From Mycolicibacterium tokaiense (GTDB lineage Bacteria; Actinomycetota; Actinomycetes; Mycobacteriales; Mycobacteriaceae): 64,000 bases of DNA. Below are positions 17,687 through 27,083 of this stretch, piece by piece. Positions within the stretch are counted from its first letter, which is position 1, and every line of letters begins with the position of its first letter. The notes under the pieces are model-generated. The model was not told where the DNA came from and did no database searches. It worked only from the letters and a program-made list of their open reading frames with translations. The translations under genes and the position numbers were made by a program. Where the stretch lies: contig NZ_AP022600.1 of assembly GCF_010725885.1 (NCBI RefSeq), forward strand, positions 1,612,001 through 1,676,000. The letters are read 5' to 3'.

Positions 17687-18901
17687 TCACACCAACGTTG
17701 CCAGGGGCTCCTCGTTGCCGAGAAGTGCCCGCCCGTACACCAACCGAAAAAGATCGGGGTTCAACATCGGATGACGCGCCGCAGTTTCCAGGTCGCGCCA
17801 ATGCCGTTGCGCGGCAGCGCTCAACGAGAAGCTGCTGGCCCCGCCGGTGGACAGCAGAACGCTGACAGCCCTTCGCAGAGATTCCGAAGCGTGCGCAATG
17901 TCCATGCGAAGCCGCGCGCGCTCGGCATAGGGGATTGCCACACCGGATGCCGCGCACACCGACATCGACTCCGCCGACCGATTCAGGTGCAACTGGGAGG
18001 AATCGATGAGATTGGCAGCATCGGCAACAGCTGCCTGCGCGGTGGGAGCGTCGGCGAGACTACGGTACACCGACATCGCCATGGGCTTTCCTGACCGGAT
18101 CGTGGCGATCACGTCGTCGAACACTGCTCGCGCTGCGCCCAGCATGGGAGCCGCGAGGGCCAAGGCCATCGAGCCGAGTCCCACCCGGTACAGCGGCGCT
18201 GCACCGGACTCCGCATGACCGGAGAAGACCTGGGCCATTCCCTGGATGCGGTGGCGGGGGACATACACCGATTGCGCCACCAGGGTGTCACTTCCGGTGG
18301 CGCGCATTCCGACCATGTTCCATGTGCGCTCCACGGTCAGGGCGCCTACGGGCAGCAAGGCCATGACAGCTTCGGTCGCCGATCCGTCGGCGGTAGGCGC
18401 GGACGGGATTGCCAACCACGCCCAAGCCGCGTGATGGCATCCGGAGGCCCACGACCATCGTCCTGACACGAGGAGGCCCCCATCCGCCGCGACTGACTGA
18501 GCAGAGTCCGCTCTGAAAGCTCCGCACATGACGACATCCGACCCTGCGTTCCAGATGTCTCGGTGAACATGCGAGGGAAGTGACCCCAGAGCCTGCTGCA
18601 GTGAGTATGTGACCGCGACGATCCATGCACTGGACGCACAGAAACGCCCGACCTCACCTATCACCGCCACGGCAGTGGTCAGATCGACTTCGTAGCCGCC
18701 GTGGCCTTTCGGTGCTCCTAACCGAAACAACCCGGCTCCACGCAGCCCCTCGACCACTTCATCTGCAAGTCGGCACCGAGTCTCCGCGTCCGCAGCGTGA
18801 CGCCGCAGAAGCGGGCCGAGCTGTTGTACGCGATCGAGAAGTACCCGGACCGGGACCGCCTCGATGGCCGAGTGGGTTGAACTCTGCTCGAGCATTGTCA
18901 C
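17687..18901 (-). CDS. Acyl-CoA dehydrogenase-fold flavin monooxygenase (HsaA/DszC-like)
   Basis: A 404-residue protein. GTG at 18901 follows AAGGAGAGAACGAC, a good ribosome site; an ATG two codons in is the alternative. The acyl-CoA dehydrogenase N-domain (EVVEGLRGAGLFRLGAPKGHGGYEVDL, about 48-75), the middle beta domain (LLVSGRWSWASGCHHAAWAWL, about 140-160) and WNMVGMRATGSDTLV are typical of two-component flavin monooxygenases rather than dehydrogenases; no catalytic base glutamate is seen at the usual place. It would hydroxylate a substrate with reduced flavin from a separate reductase. It is divergent from a similar gene at 19515. Confidence 0.85.
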   Translation of the reverse strand: MTMLEQSSTHSAIEAVPVRVLLDRVQQLGPLLRRHAADAETRCRLADEVVEGLRGAGLFRLGAPKGHGGYEVDLTTAVAVIGEVGRFCASSAWIVAVTYSLQQALGSLPSHVHRDIWNAGSDVVMCGAFRADSAQSVAADGGLLVSGRWSWASGCHHAAWAWLAIPSAPTADGSATEAVMALLPVGALTVERTWNMVGMRATGSDTLVAQSVYVPRHRIQGMAQVFSGHAESGAAPLYRVGLGSMALALAAPMLGAARAVFDDVIATIRSGKPMAMSVYRSLADAPTAQAAVADAANLIDSSQLHLNRSAESMSVCAASGVAIPYAERARLRMDIAHASESLRRAVSVLLSTGGASSFSLSAAAQRHWRDLETAARHPMLNPDLFRLVYGRALLGNEEPLATLV

Positions 18902-18953
18902 GTCGTTCTCTCCTTGGTGGCAACAGGTGGGTGACGGTGAAGTGGGGTTTGGT

Positions 18954-18983
18954 TCAGGACCGCAGGCGATGACACAGCCGCAT
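18954..18983 (-). CDS. Possible nine-residue upstream leader ORF (MRLCHRLRS)
   Basis: A minimal ORF ATG...TGA encoding MRLCHRLRS stands 52 bases upstream of the monooxygenase start, with no clear ribosome site (leaderless translation would be needed). Cys and Arg content recalls short cysteine-responsive leaders known in actinobacteria, but no repeated Cys run is present. Speculative. Confidence 0.2.
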   Translation of the reverse strand: MRLCHRLRS

Positions 18984-19381
18984 GTTCAGTTCTGCTGCGT
19001 GAGCAAGAGACGCGCTGTGGAAGCTGTTGTGAGAACACCGCAATAGCGTCACCCTTCGCGACATCACTGCTGTCGCACGCCCTCGATGATGCCGTGGTGC
19101 AGCCGTCTGCGCCTGAAGAAGAGCTGGAGATCTCGTGAAGTTTCGCGGCGCCACAGCCACCTCTAGCCCTCAGGCGGAAGAGGACAGTCAACTCCAAGGT
19201 AATCTCGCTCAATTCTTCAGTGCTCTGGGAGTTTTCCGACATGTAGGCTGACCGCATCCAGACCGTGGGAACGACGCCACAGCACAGCGGCGATCGCATC
19301 CACGCCTTGAGGTCGTTTACTCCACGAGCAGAATCGCCGTGCGTGCATTGCAGACGACTGCGCGACCCATTAGTCTCATAA

Positions 19382-19396
19382 CGCACACGATGTGCG
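19382..19396. promoter_or_regulatory. 15-bp inverted repeat
   Basis: CGCACA, spacer CGA, TGTGCG, placed 14 bases before a short ORF and 119 bases before the second monooxygenase. The 18902-19514 gap otherwise shows no convincing long gene on either strand. Confidence 0.5.
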
Positions 19397-19410
19397 CTAT
19401 CTTTGGAGAG

Positions 19411-19518
19411 GTGACGCTCGTGTCCCGCAGACGACGCCACGCAAAGAACGCTCAATCGTCAACGGACGTAACACCTCGCGCCGCATTGATTCCCCCTCCG
19501 ACACAAAGGCCGTCATGA
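19411..19518 (+). CDS. Possible 35-residue upstream ORF
   Basis: GTG at 19411 (or GTG at 19420, eight bases after GGAGAGG) opens a basic peptide starting MTLVSRRRRHAKNAQ. Its TGA overlaps the ATG of the monooxygenase gene (ATGA), so it would be translationally coupled. The Arg-rich N-terminus resembles the small leader peptides before sulfur-related flavin enzymes in actinobacteria, but the similarity is short. Confidence 0.3.
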   Translation: MTLVSRRRRHAKNAQSSTDVTPRAALIPPPTQRPS

Positions 19519-20654
19519 TCTCCGTCAGTACCACCATTCACGACATCGCCACAGCACCTGCGGCGTTGCGCGCAAGCATCGAGTCTCACATGGCGTCCAT
19601 GGACGCACATGCCGAAATTCCCCAGGATCTGCACGCAGAGCTGCGTGAAGCCGGCGTGTTCCGAATGCTGACCCCTCGCGAATACGGAGGTCTGGCGGCC
19701 CCTCTTTCCAGCGCACTGACGGTGTACGAAGATCTCGCTCACATCGACGCCTCGGTCGGGCTGGTCACCTGGAACGCCAACTTCGGTTTCATCGGGGCAT
19801 TGCTCTCACCTCTTGGTGCGCAACGAATCTGGGATGGAAGCACCGCGCCCGTATTCGCCAACTCCGGTATGCCGGGCACCGCCACACCGGACAACCAGGG
19901 TTACCGGATCAATGGACGCTGGCGGCTCGTCAGTGGAGTGCACCACGCCGACTGGATAGTCCTGGTGGTCATCGTCGCAGGCCCCGGCGGTACACCTTTG
20001 GTCAAAGGTGCTGTTGTGCATCGCGATCAGATCACCATCCATCAGGCATGGGATGTCACGGGCCTGCGCGGCACCGGTAGCCACGAGATCACAGTCGAAG
20101 ACGTCCTGGTTCCCGGCGAGCTTGTCTTCGGCTTCGACGACCCCGTCCGCGTCGACGGAGATCTGTATCAAGGCTTCATCCCCGCTCTGGTCTTCCCCGG
20201 ATGTACCGCAGTCGCACTCGGAGTTGCGCGCCGGGCGCTCTCTGAAACTGTTGCGCTGATCGGGAATAAGCCCTCCATGACCGGACGCCTGGCCGACTCG
20301 CCTCGAGTCCAGTATGCGATTGCCAAACACGAGTCGGCGGTCGCCGCAGCGCGCCTGTTGTTGCACGCGGCGGTCGGCGAACTGGAAGGGGCGGCCAACC
20401 GGCATGAACCCGTGACGTTGGCGCAACGAGCTGCGCTTCGTGCGGCCATGACCCACGCTGCAGAGGTGAGCCGCGAAGCGCTGGTAAGCGCCTACCAGCT
20501 GGCAAGTTCCACAGCTCTGTTTCGATCACATCCACTCGAGCGAATCTTTCGCGATGGAATGGCAACGTTGCAGCACGCCAACCATTCGGCCCTGTTCATG
20601 GAGGCAGCCGGACGAGCCCGCCTCGGACTGGACCCTGGTGTGCCCCTTTTCTGA
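19515..20654 (+). CDS. Acyl-CoA dehydrogenase-fold flavin monooxygenase
   Basis: A 379-residue protein starting MISVSTTIHDIATAPAALR. The acyl-CoA dehydrogenase fold is present: AELREAGVFRMLTPREYGGL near residues 38-57, a middle domain with GYRINGRWRLVSGVHHADWIVL near 118-138, WDVTGLRGTGSHEITVEDVLVP near 178-200, and a helical C-domain. A conserved catalytic glutamate is not apparent, fitting a flavin-dependent monooxygenase (SfnB/DszC type) better than a dehydrogenase. It is about 22% shorter than true dehydrogenases with extra domains but normal for this group. The gene lies 31 bases before the winged-helix hydrolase gene, which may be co-transcribed. Confidence 0.85.
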   Translation: MISVSTTIHDIATAPAALRASIESHMASMDAHAEIPQDLHAELREAGVFRMLTPREYGGLAAPLSSALTVYEDLAHIDASVGLVTWNANFGFIGALLSPLGAQRIWDGSTAPVFANSGMPGTATPDNQGYRINGRWRLVSGVHHADWIVLVVIVAGPGGTPLVKGAVVHRDQITIHQAWDVTGLRGTGSHEITVEDVLVPGELVFGFDDPVRVDGDLYQGFIPALVFPGCTAVALGVARRALSETVALIGNKPSMTGRLADSPRVQYAIAKHESAVAAARLLLHAAVGELEGAANRHEPVTLAQRAALRAAMTHAAEVSREALVSAYQLASSTALFRSHPLERIFRDGMATLQHANHSALFMEAAGRARLGLDPGVPLF

Positions 20655-20685
20655 GCGGCCGCAGAACACTTGCCACGGAGATACG

Positions 20686-21903
20686 ATGCCCACAACGGGT
20701 GAAGCCGCGTCCACTCCCGGAACACGTTGGCAGTTCGGTGATTTCGACCTTGACCTCGACCGCCATGAACTCCATCACCGCGGTCGCCTGATCACGGTAG
20801 AGCCCCAGGTGTTCGACCTCCTGGCATACCTGGTCAGACACCATCAACGAGTGGTGCCGCGGGCCGAGCTGCTGAAAGCGGTGTGGGGCCAGGGTTACGG
20901 TAGCGACGAGTCGCTGTCGACCCGGATCAAAGCAGCCCGACACGTGCTGGGCGACGACGGGCAGTCTCAGGACTACATCCGAACCGTGCGACAGCGGGGT
21001 TACCGATTCGTACCGACACCTGTTCCCGTGGACCCAGCCGGGGCCGCCGCAGGTAACGAAGCCACAGTTGATCAGAGAATCGACTTTGTGCGAACACACG
21101 ACGGTGCGCGTTTGGCCTACGGCCTCACGGGGTCGGGACCGGTACTCATGCGATCCGCAGACTGGATGACTGATCTGAGCCATGACCTCGGTTCCCCCTT
21201 GTGGCGGCATTGGATACACGAGCTGTCGACGACGAACAGACTGATCCGCTATGACGCGCGCGGGTGCGGACTCTCCGAACGCGATGTCGGCCCATTCACC
21301 TTCGAGGACTGGCTCACCGACCTCGAGACCGTCGTCGATGCGTTGAACCTTGAGACATTCCCGCTGCTGGGTGTGTCGCAGGGCGGCGCTGTTGCTGCGG
21401 CGTATGCGGCCCGCCACCCGGAGCGCGTTTCACAGCTGATCCTCGTGAGCAGCTACGCGCAAGGCCGATTGGCGCGCGCGGGCGGCCGAGGCGACAGAGC
21501 TCTTGCCGAACTCGACTTCCAGCTGGCTGCAGCAGCATGGGGTCAGAACGATCCTGCATTCCTGCAGGTGTTCGCCGCCCAGTTCCTCCCCCATGGGAAT
21601 GTCGACGACTGGCACGCATTCGGTCAAATTCTGCTCCGCACAACCACTGCCGATAACGCCGTGAGGTTCCTGGAGCAGTTCGCCGAGGTCGACGTCCGAG
21701 CCGACGCCCGCCGCGTCGCGTGCCCCACTCTGGTTCTGCATTCCCGCCGCGACCGACGTGTCCCGTTCGAGTCCGCACGACAGCTGGCCGCTTTGATTCC
21801 CCACGCCAGGCTGGTCGGCCTGGACAGCGACAACCACCTGATACGTTCCGACGAGTCGGCCTGGCCGGCGCTGGTCTACGAGATCAACGGGTTCATCGGC
21901 TGA
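20686..21903 (+). CDS. Fusion: OmpR-type winged helix plus alpha/beta hydrolase
   Basis: A 405-residue protein. Residues about 12-105 form a winged-helix DNA-binding domain (FGDFDLDLDRHELHHRG, VEPQVFDLLAYLVRHHQRVV, YIRTVRQRGYRF: CadC/OmpR type). Residues about 130-400 form an alpha/beta hydrolase with a DARGCGLSER motif, the nucleophile elbow LLGVSQGGAVAAAYAARHPE (GVSQG), VLHSRRDRRVPFESA with the acid and DSDNHLI with the His. The ATG at 20686 follows CCACGGAGATACG. Together the domains suggest a one-component sensor whose hydrolase-like part binds or cleaves a ligand and controls nearby promoters, such as that of the preceding monooxygenase. The arrangement is known but poorly studied. Confidence 0.85.
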   Translation: MPTTGEAASTPGTRWQFGDFDLDLDRHELHHRGRLITVEPQVFDLLAYLVRHHQRVVPRAELLKAVWGQGYGSDESLSTRIKAARHVLGDDGQSQDYIRTVRQRGYRFVPTPVPVDPAGAAAGNEATVDQRIDFVRTHDGARLAYGLTGSGPVLMRSADWMTDLSHDLGSPLWRHWIHELSTTNRLIRYDARGCGLSERDVGPFTFEDWLTDLETVVDALNLETFPLLGVSQGGAVAAAYAARHPERVSQLILVSSYAQGRLARAGGRGDRALAELDFQLAAAAWGQNDPAFLQVFAAQFLPHGNVDDWHAFGQILLRTTTADNAVRFLEQFAEVDVRADARRVACPTLVLHSRRDRRVPFESARQLAALIPHARLVGLDSDNHLIRSDESAWPALVYEINGFIG

Positions 21904-22837
21904 CGATGTGGGTGGAGGTCGTGCTCCGAAAGCGGCCCGGCGGTGCACCCATCACACGGGTGAAAGCGTGGGAGAACGAACTGTGCGAGGCGTAGCCGAC
22001 TTGTTCTGCCACCTCGGTGACGGAGGCGTCCGGTCGGCGCAGCAGCCCGACGGCATGGTGCATCCTCAGACGCAGCAGATACTCCAGCGGGGCCACCCCG
22101 ACGTGCTCGCGGAATCGGGCTGCGAAGGTGGAGCGAGCGAGATGGGCCCGCTGGGCCAATTCCTGCACGGTCCACGGATGTGCGGGGTCCTGATGTACGG
22201 CGCGTAACACGGGGCCCAGCTGCGGATCCCCCAGCGCCGCAAGCCAACCGCGCACATCGGGTCCGGTGGCATAGGCACGGAGTGCCATGGTGACGACGAT
22301 GTGCGCCAGGTGCGTCCGCACGAGGTCGCCACCGGGCTGCGGCGCGCCTGCGGCAGTTTCGGCCACCAACAGGTCCATTGCCGCCCGCAATGCCGGTGCA
22401 GACTGTGAGCCTGCGGAGATGGCCAGAACCGGCGGCAACAAATCCAGCAGCAGTGCCGCGTGATCGGCGTTGAGCACGAACCGACCACCGGTGACGACGA
22501 CGTCGGGGACGTCCTCGGCTCCGCCGAGCCGTAGCCAACCGTCCACCGCATCGGCGGCGTACCGCGCCTCGGCGTCCTCCATTGATTCGGCGGGGGTGTC
22601 GGCGGCACTGGCCATGGTGTACTGGCCACCGGCGGTGAACAGGTAGCAGTCGCCGGCCGCCAGACGTACAGGAGGGTGGGACGGGGCGGCGATCCAGCAC
22701 TCACCCCGGTGCACCACACCGAACTTGGCGTAGGGCACCGCGGCGAACCGCAGCCCCCATCTGCCCGAAGTCTCCAGCCGGGAGGTGACGGCCGCGTCGA
22801 CGGTGACCATGGAGACGATGTCCGACAACGGGTCCAT
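21893..22837 (-). CDS. AraC family transcriptional regulator
   Basis: A 314-residue protein from the ATG at 22837 (an in-frame start 35 codons upstream reaches into the aldo-keto reductase promoter). The N-terminal cupin-like ligand domain includes RWGLRFAAVPYAKFGVVHRGECW, and residues about 205-305 carry two AraC helix-turn-helices (VQELAQRAHLARSTFAARFREHVG and VTEVAEQVGYASHSSFSHAFTRV). Its 3' end overlaps the 3' end of the fusion gene by 11 bases. It is divergent, by 91 bases, from the aldo-keto reductase, which is its likely target. Confidence 0.9.
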   Translation of the reverse strand: MDPLSDIVSMVTVDAAVTSRLETSGRWGLRFAAVPYAKFGVVHRGECWIAAPSHPPVRLAAGDCYLFTAGGQYTMASAADTPAESMEDAEARYAADAVDGWLRLGGAEDVPDVVVTGGRFVLNADHAALLLDLLPPVLAISAGSQSAPALRAAMDLLVAETAAGAPQPGGDLVRTHLAHIVVTMALRAYATGPDVRGWLAALGDPQLGPVLRAVHQDPAHPWTVQELAQRAHLARSTFAARFREHVGVAPLEYLLRLRMHHAVGLLRRPDASVTEVAEQVGYASHSSFSHAFTRVMGAPPGRFRSTTSTHIVSR

Positions 22838-22928
22838 CACACCAGTATCGTCAACATCAGACGATCGAGCATAAAAACCAGCGATTCTGCTATAGAAACT
22901 CCGACATGGGCAGCCTACCGTCGAGCAC

Positions 22929-23957
22929 ATGAAATACCGCATGCTCGGAAGTACCGGTGTCTATGTGTCCGTGGTCAGCTTGGGGACGATGACGTTCGGC
23001 GGAGCGGGCACCACCCTGGGTGATGCTCTGGGTGGCCTCGACCTGCGTGCCGCCGAATCCGTTGTCGGACAGGCACTCGACCTCGGCGTCAACCTGATCG
23101 ACACCGCCGATGTGTATTCCGGCGGCGAGTCCGAGGAGCTGCTGGGCACAGCGCTCGGGGCTCGTCGAGACGACGTGATCCTGGCGACCAAGTTCAGTGC
23201 GCGAACGGGCACGGGACCCAATCAGATCGGTGCCTCACGCCTGCACCTGATGCGCGCGCTGGAGGACAGCCTGCGCCGCCTGAAAACCGACCACATCGAT
23301 CTGTACCAACTGCACAGCATCGACCCGGTCACTCCCATCGAGGAGACGCTGGCCGCGCTCGACGACGCGGTGCGCCAGGGCAAGGTCCGCTACGTGGGCT
23401 GCTCCAACCTGGCTGCGTGGCACATGATGAAGGCGCAAGCCGCATCCGAGCGCCACGGCTGGACCAGGTTTGTCGCGTCTCAGTCCTACTATTCGCTGCT
23501 CGGCCGTGATGTCGAGCAGGAGATCGTGCCGATGGCTCTCGACCAGAACCTGTCGCTACTGGTGTGGGCGCCTCTGGCAGGAGGCATCTTGTCCGGCAAG
23601 TACGGCCGTTCCGGTGCCGACGAGCCCGGCGCCCGCCGGGCCGCCGCGGACTACCCCGACTTTCCGCCGGTCGACCCCCACAGCGCCTGGGACGTGGTGG
23701 ATGTGCTGCGCTCGGTGGCCAACCGGCACGGGGTGAGCCCGGCTCAGGTCGCTTTGGCCTGGGTGCTGTCCCGGCCGGCGGTGACCAGCGTTGTCGTGGG
23801 TGCCAAACGCCCGGACCAGCTGGCCGACAGCGTCGGGGCAGCCGATCTGGTGCTGTCGGCCCAGGACATGGCCGACCTCGGGAAGGTCAGCGACCCGGGC
23901 CGGTCCTACCCGCAATGGGTGTGGGACTTCGCCGGTGGCGGCCGAGTGCCGGAATGA
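22929..23957 (+). CDS. Aldo/keto reductase
   Basis: A 342-residue NADPH-dependent reductase of the YajO/YakC-like AKR type. The catalytic tetrad can be traced: Asp in NLIDTADVYSGGESE (Asp/Tyr near residues 57-62), Lys in VILATKFSARTG (near 86), and His in LYQLHSIDPVTPIEETL (near 128). A C-terminal cofactor segment VVVGAKRPDQLADSV is typical. The start MKYRMLGSTGVYVS is the classical AKR start. Divergent from the AraC gene, it is probably the regulator's main target. Its carbonyl substrate is unknown. Confidence 0.9.
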   Translation: MKYRMLGSTGVYVSVVSLGTMTFGGAGTTLGDALGGLDLRAAESVVGQALDLGVNLIDTADVYSGGESEELLGTALGARRDDVILATKFSARTGTGPNQIGASRLHLMRALEDSLRRLKTDHIDLYQLHSIDPVTPIEETLAALDDAVRQGKVRYVGCSNLAAWHMMKAQAASERHGWTRFVASQSYYSLLGRDVEQEIVPMALDQNLSLLVWAPLAGGILSGKYGRSGADEPGARRAAADYPDFPPVDPHSAWDVVDVLRSVANRHGVSPAQVALAWVLSRPAVTSVVVGAKRPDQLADSVGAADLVLSAQDMADLGKVSDPGRSYPQWVWDFAGGGRVPE

Positions 23958-24028
23958 TGGGTGGCCACGCCGCCGGGTTGCCCGTGTCGTCGAGAACACA
24001 CAGCCATATGTCCGTCCGTGACAACAGA

Positions 24029-26767
24029 TCAGCGTAGGTCGACGTTGCGTAACTGGCGGCGAGACTTGATGGCCAGCTTGGCGTAGACGTTGCTCAGATG
24101 CCATTCGACGGTGTGGGCGCTGATGAAGAGCTGCGCTCCGATCTCGGTGTTGGTGAGGCCGGTGGCGGCCAGTTCGGCAACCTGGGTCTCCTGAGGGGTC
24201 AACGCTGTGCCGCTGCGGGTGCGTTTGGTGGCATTTTCCCCCACCAACAACAGCTCGCGGCGGGCCCTGGCGGCGTACGCATGCACCCCGAAACCGGTGA
24301 GCATGTCGTGGGCGAGACGCAGTTGTTGGCGAGCATCGTTGCGGCGTCCTTGCCGTCGAAGCCACTCACCGTAGAGGAGGTGGCCGCGCGCGAGCTGCAC
24401 CTTGATTCGGCTGCGGCCCAGATGCTCGATTGCAGCGCGGTAGAGCGGTTCGGCGGCGTGATCGTCGGCCAGCAGGGCCGCGCTGCGGGCACCAACGCCC
24501 AGTCCCCACGGCGTGCCGGCGGCGTCCGTTCGGGCTTGCAGTTTTGCGAGAGCGCCGGTGGCCACGTCATGGCGGCCCGCGCGGACAGCGCATTCGACGA
24601 GTTCACTGAGATTCCAACCGACAATGCCCACATCGTCGTACTCGCAGGCTGGTTGCAGTGCCGCCAAGGCGTCTTCGTACCGCCCCAGCGCGTTGTTGAG
24701 AACGCCGCGGCCGTACGCCGCCAACGCGATCACTCGTTTTTCGCCGCGCTGCAGACCGTCGCGCAGCGCAGCTGCGGCCATCGCGGTGGTCTGGGCTTCG
24801 TTTCCGGCCCACGCCGCCAACGTCAACTTGTGGTAGAGCAAGGGCGTATACCCGATTGCTGCCGAGATGTCCTCGGCTTCGGCGATCGACAGCCGCGCCG
24901 CTGCCAGATCACCGGCCATCACCAGCGCTCCGGCTCGACTGACGAGCGCGGTGGGAAGCACCTGCAGGGTGGCCGTGTCGGTGGCCAGGCGCACGGCTGT
25001 TGCCGAGAGCCGCTCCCAGGCTTCGTCGTCCCAGGTCTCGTGCACGGTGACATCCAGCGCGAGTGGGAAGGCCTCCCACTGCCAATTGTGCTCGTCGATC
25101 GCCAATGCCGCGGTGCGCATCGCCGCCACCGCCGTCACCGGGTCGGATATCACCCGTCGCGCGAGTCCCCGGGCCAACAGCCCTACCGGTGGCGCAACGC
25201 CGCTGCCGTCGCGGTGTTGCACTGTCGCGCAAGCGACTTCGGCCAATCTGGCTGGCTCACACCCACGTCCGATGTAGACCAGTCCGCAAAGGGCTTCCAA
25301 GAACGCCTGATCGGCTTCTGCGGCGTCCAGGGGCGCCAGCCGCTGAGCTGCCTCGGCCATCGATGCGGCGTGGACGGCCAGCGGAGGACCGGACTGGTCG
25401 GCCCGGCGACGGTGGAAGGCCAGCTGGGTTGCCAGATGCAGACGCCGGGCATCATCGAGGTCGCCGAGCGGTGACAGTGCCGCTGCGTCCACCAGCTCGG
25501 TGGCGGTGTCGAAGTCTGCTGCGCGCCGCTTGGCCTGCGCCGCCTTCAAAGCCCTGCTACCGCGCTGCGCCGTATCCGGTGTCAATTCGAACGCCTGAGT
25601 GAGAAACGCTGCGGCGGCGGCGATCCCACCACGTTGGTTTGCGCGGTCAGCGGCTCGATCCAGTTCCTGGGCGACCGATTCGTCGGGTCCGGAAGCTGCG
25701 AAGGCGCGATGCCAGGCGCGCCGGTCGGAATCGGCATCTGCGTCGATGCTGTCGGCCAGCGCGGCGTGCACTCGCTGTCGTAGATGTGCGTCGGCGTCAC
25801 GGTAGGCCACCGAGCGCACGAGTGGGTGGCGGAAGCGCACCCGCGTGTCGATGTCGATCATTCCGGTGGCGCGCAACGCGGTGAACGCCGGCGCCTCCAC
25901 ACCCATACGCGTTGCGGCACGAGTGAGCAGTGCAGGATCACCGACGGGCTCAGCGGCTGCCAGGGTCAACAGCAGACGGGCATCGGCGCTGAGCGACGAC
26001 ATGCGCTGCAGGTACCGGGACTCCACTGTTGCGGAAATCGAATGTGCGTCGGGCCGGTGGTAACCCCCGGCAAGATCAGCCGACGCCAGATCGCCCACCC
26101 ACTCCAGCAGTGCCAGCGGATTACCGCCCGTCTCGGCGACGAGGCGGTCACGCACTCGCGAGTCGATGCGTCCCAGAACCGCAGCGTCGACGAGTTCACG
26201 CGCGTCGGGCACCGCGAGTCCCGAGACCACCAGTTCGGGGAGTCCACGCAACTCGTCAACCGGCTCACGCGAGGCAAACAACACCATCACACGTTCGGCC
26301 AGAAGACGCCGTGCCACGAAACTCAGCGTCTGCGCCGTCACCCGATCCAGCCACTGCGTGTCGTCCACGATGCACAACACCGGAGAGTCCAGCGACGCGG
26401 AAGCGATCAAAGCCAGAACCGCCAGGCCGACCAGGAAGCGATCCGGTGCCGGTCCCGAGACCTGACCGAATGCGGTTTCCAATGCCCGTCGCTGCGGATC
26501 CGGCAGCGCCTGTATGTCCGCGACCAGCGGCAAAATGAGACGATGCACACCAGCGAACGGCAGCTCCATATCTGACTCCACCCCCGCGGTGCGGAGCACT
26601 CGGACCCCGGCTGCAGCGGACACCAGGTCTTCGATCAGGGCGGTCTTGCCGACGCCGGCCTCGCCACGCAACACCACCACCGCGCTGTGCCCGGCGCGTG
26701 CGGACTCCAACAGCTTCTTCAAGCGGGACACCTCCGCGACTCGCCCATACAGGACGCCCTCGCTCAC
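24029..26767 (-). CDS. LuxR family ATP-dependent regulator (LAL type)
   Basis: A 912-residue regulator. The N-terminal AAA/NB-ARC-like ATPase (about residues 10-260) shows VVVLRGEAGVGKTALIEDLV with the Walker A lysine near residue 42, FAGVHRLI, and LCIVDDTQWLD (Walker B). A long central alpha-helical/TPR-like region (about 300-830) follows. The C-terminal LuxR HTH (about 845-905) reads LTPQETQVAELAATGLTNTEI, then SAHTVEWHLSNVYAKL. This is a large ATP-binding activator of the MalT/LAL type. It faces the aldo-keto reductase gene convergently; its target is not evident. The 317-base gap to the next gene contains no supported gene. Confidence 0.9.
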   Translation of the reverse strand: MSEGVLYGRVAEVSRLKKLLESARAGHSAVVVLRGEAGVGKTALIEDLVSAAAGVRVLRTAGVESDMELPFAGVHRLILPLVADIQALPDPQRRALETAFGQVSGPAPDRFLVGLAVLALIASASLDSPVLCIVDDTQWLDRVTAQTLSFVARRLLAERVMVLFASREPVDELRGLPELVVSGLAVPDARELVDAAVLGRIDSRVRDRLVAETGGNPLALLEWVGDLASADLAGGYHRPDAHSISATVESRYLQRMSSLSADARLLLTLAAAEPVGDPALLTRAATRMGVEAPAFTALRATGMIDIDTRVRFRHPLVRSVAYRDADAHLRQRVHAALADSIDADADSDRRAWHRAFAASGPDESVAQELDRAADRANQRGGIAAAAAFLTQAFELTPDTAQRGSRALKAAQAKRRAADFDTATELVDAAALSPLGDLDDARRLHLATQLAFHRRRADQSGPPLAVHAASMAEAAQRLAPLDAAEADQAFLEALCGLVYIGRGCEPARLAEVACATVQHRDGSGVAPPVGLLARGLARRVISDPVTAVAAMRTAALAIDEHNWQWEAFPLALDVTVHETWDDEAWERLSATAVRLATDTATLQVLPTALVSRAGALVMAGDLAAARLSIAEAEDISAAIGYTPLLYHKLTLAAWAGNEAQTTAMAAAALRDGLQRGEKRVIALAAYGRGVLNNALGRYEDALAALQPACEYDDVGIVGWNLSELVECAVRAGRHDVATGALAKLQARTDAAGTPWGLGVGARSAALLADDHAAEPLYRAAIEHLGRSRIKVQLARGHLLYGEWLRRQGRRNDARQQLRLAHDMLTGFGVHAYAARARRELLLVGENATKRTRSGTALTPQETQVAELAATGLTNTEIGAQLFISAHTVEWHLSNVYAKLAIKSRRQLRNVDLR

Positions 26768-27083
26768 AGGTCACCTCCGACGACGCCAGACACCGGCGAG
26801 TTGCCGTATTCGACTCTAATATCGCTGCCGGATGACACCGTGGAGCAGGTGTTCAAAACCCAGGGGTTTTCCAGGGGGCGCACATCGAACCCCAGCTGGC
26901 AGCGTTGACGCGTGTCCACCGACCAGCTCGATCCCATCAGCAAGGGGTTCGCCGTATCGATCGCACCACTCGCACGACGTCCTGGTTCGCCTGTGAAAGG
27001 CGTTGGCACGCCGATGGGTTGGATAAAGCTCGGCATGATCCTTCCTGGCATCCGCACAACCGATACATGGGAGGTCTGAGAAT

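Noticed and set aside
18898..19455. Long minus-strand ORF (185 codons) between the two monooxygenases
   Set aside because: Ser/Arg-rich, no domain and no conserved pattern. The gap is better explained as a regulatory region with short ORFs.
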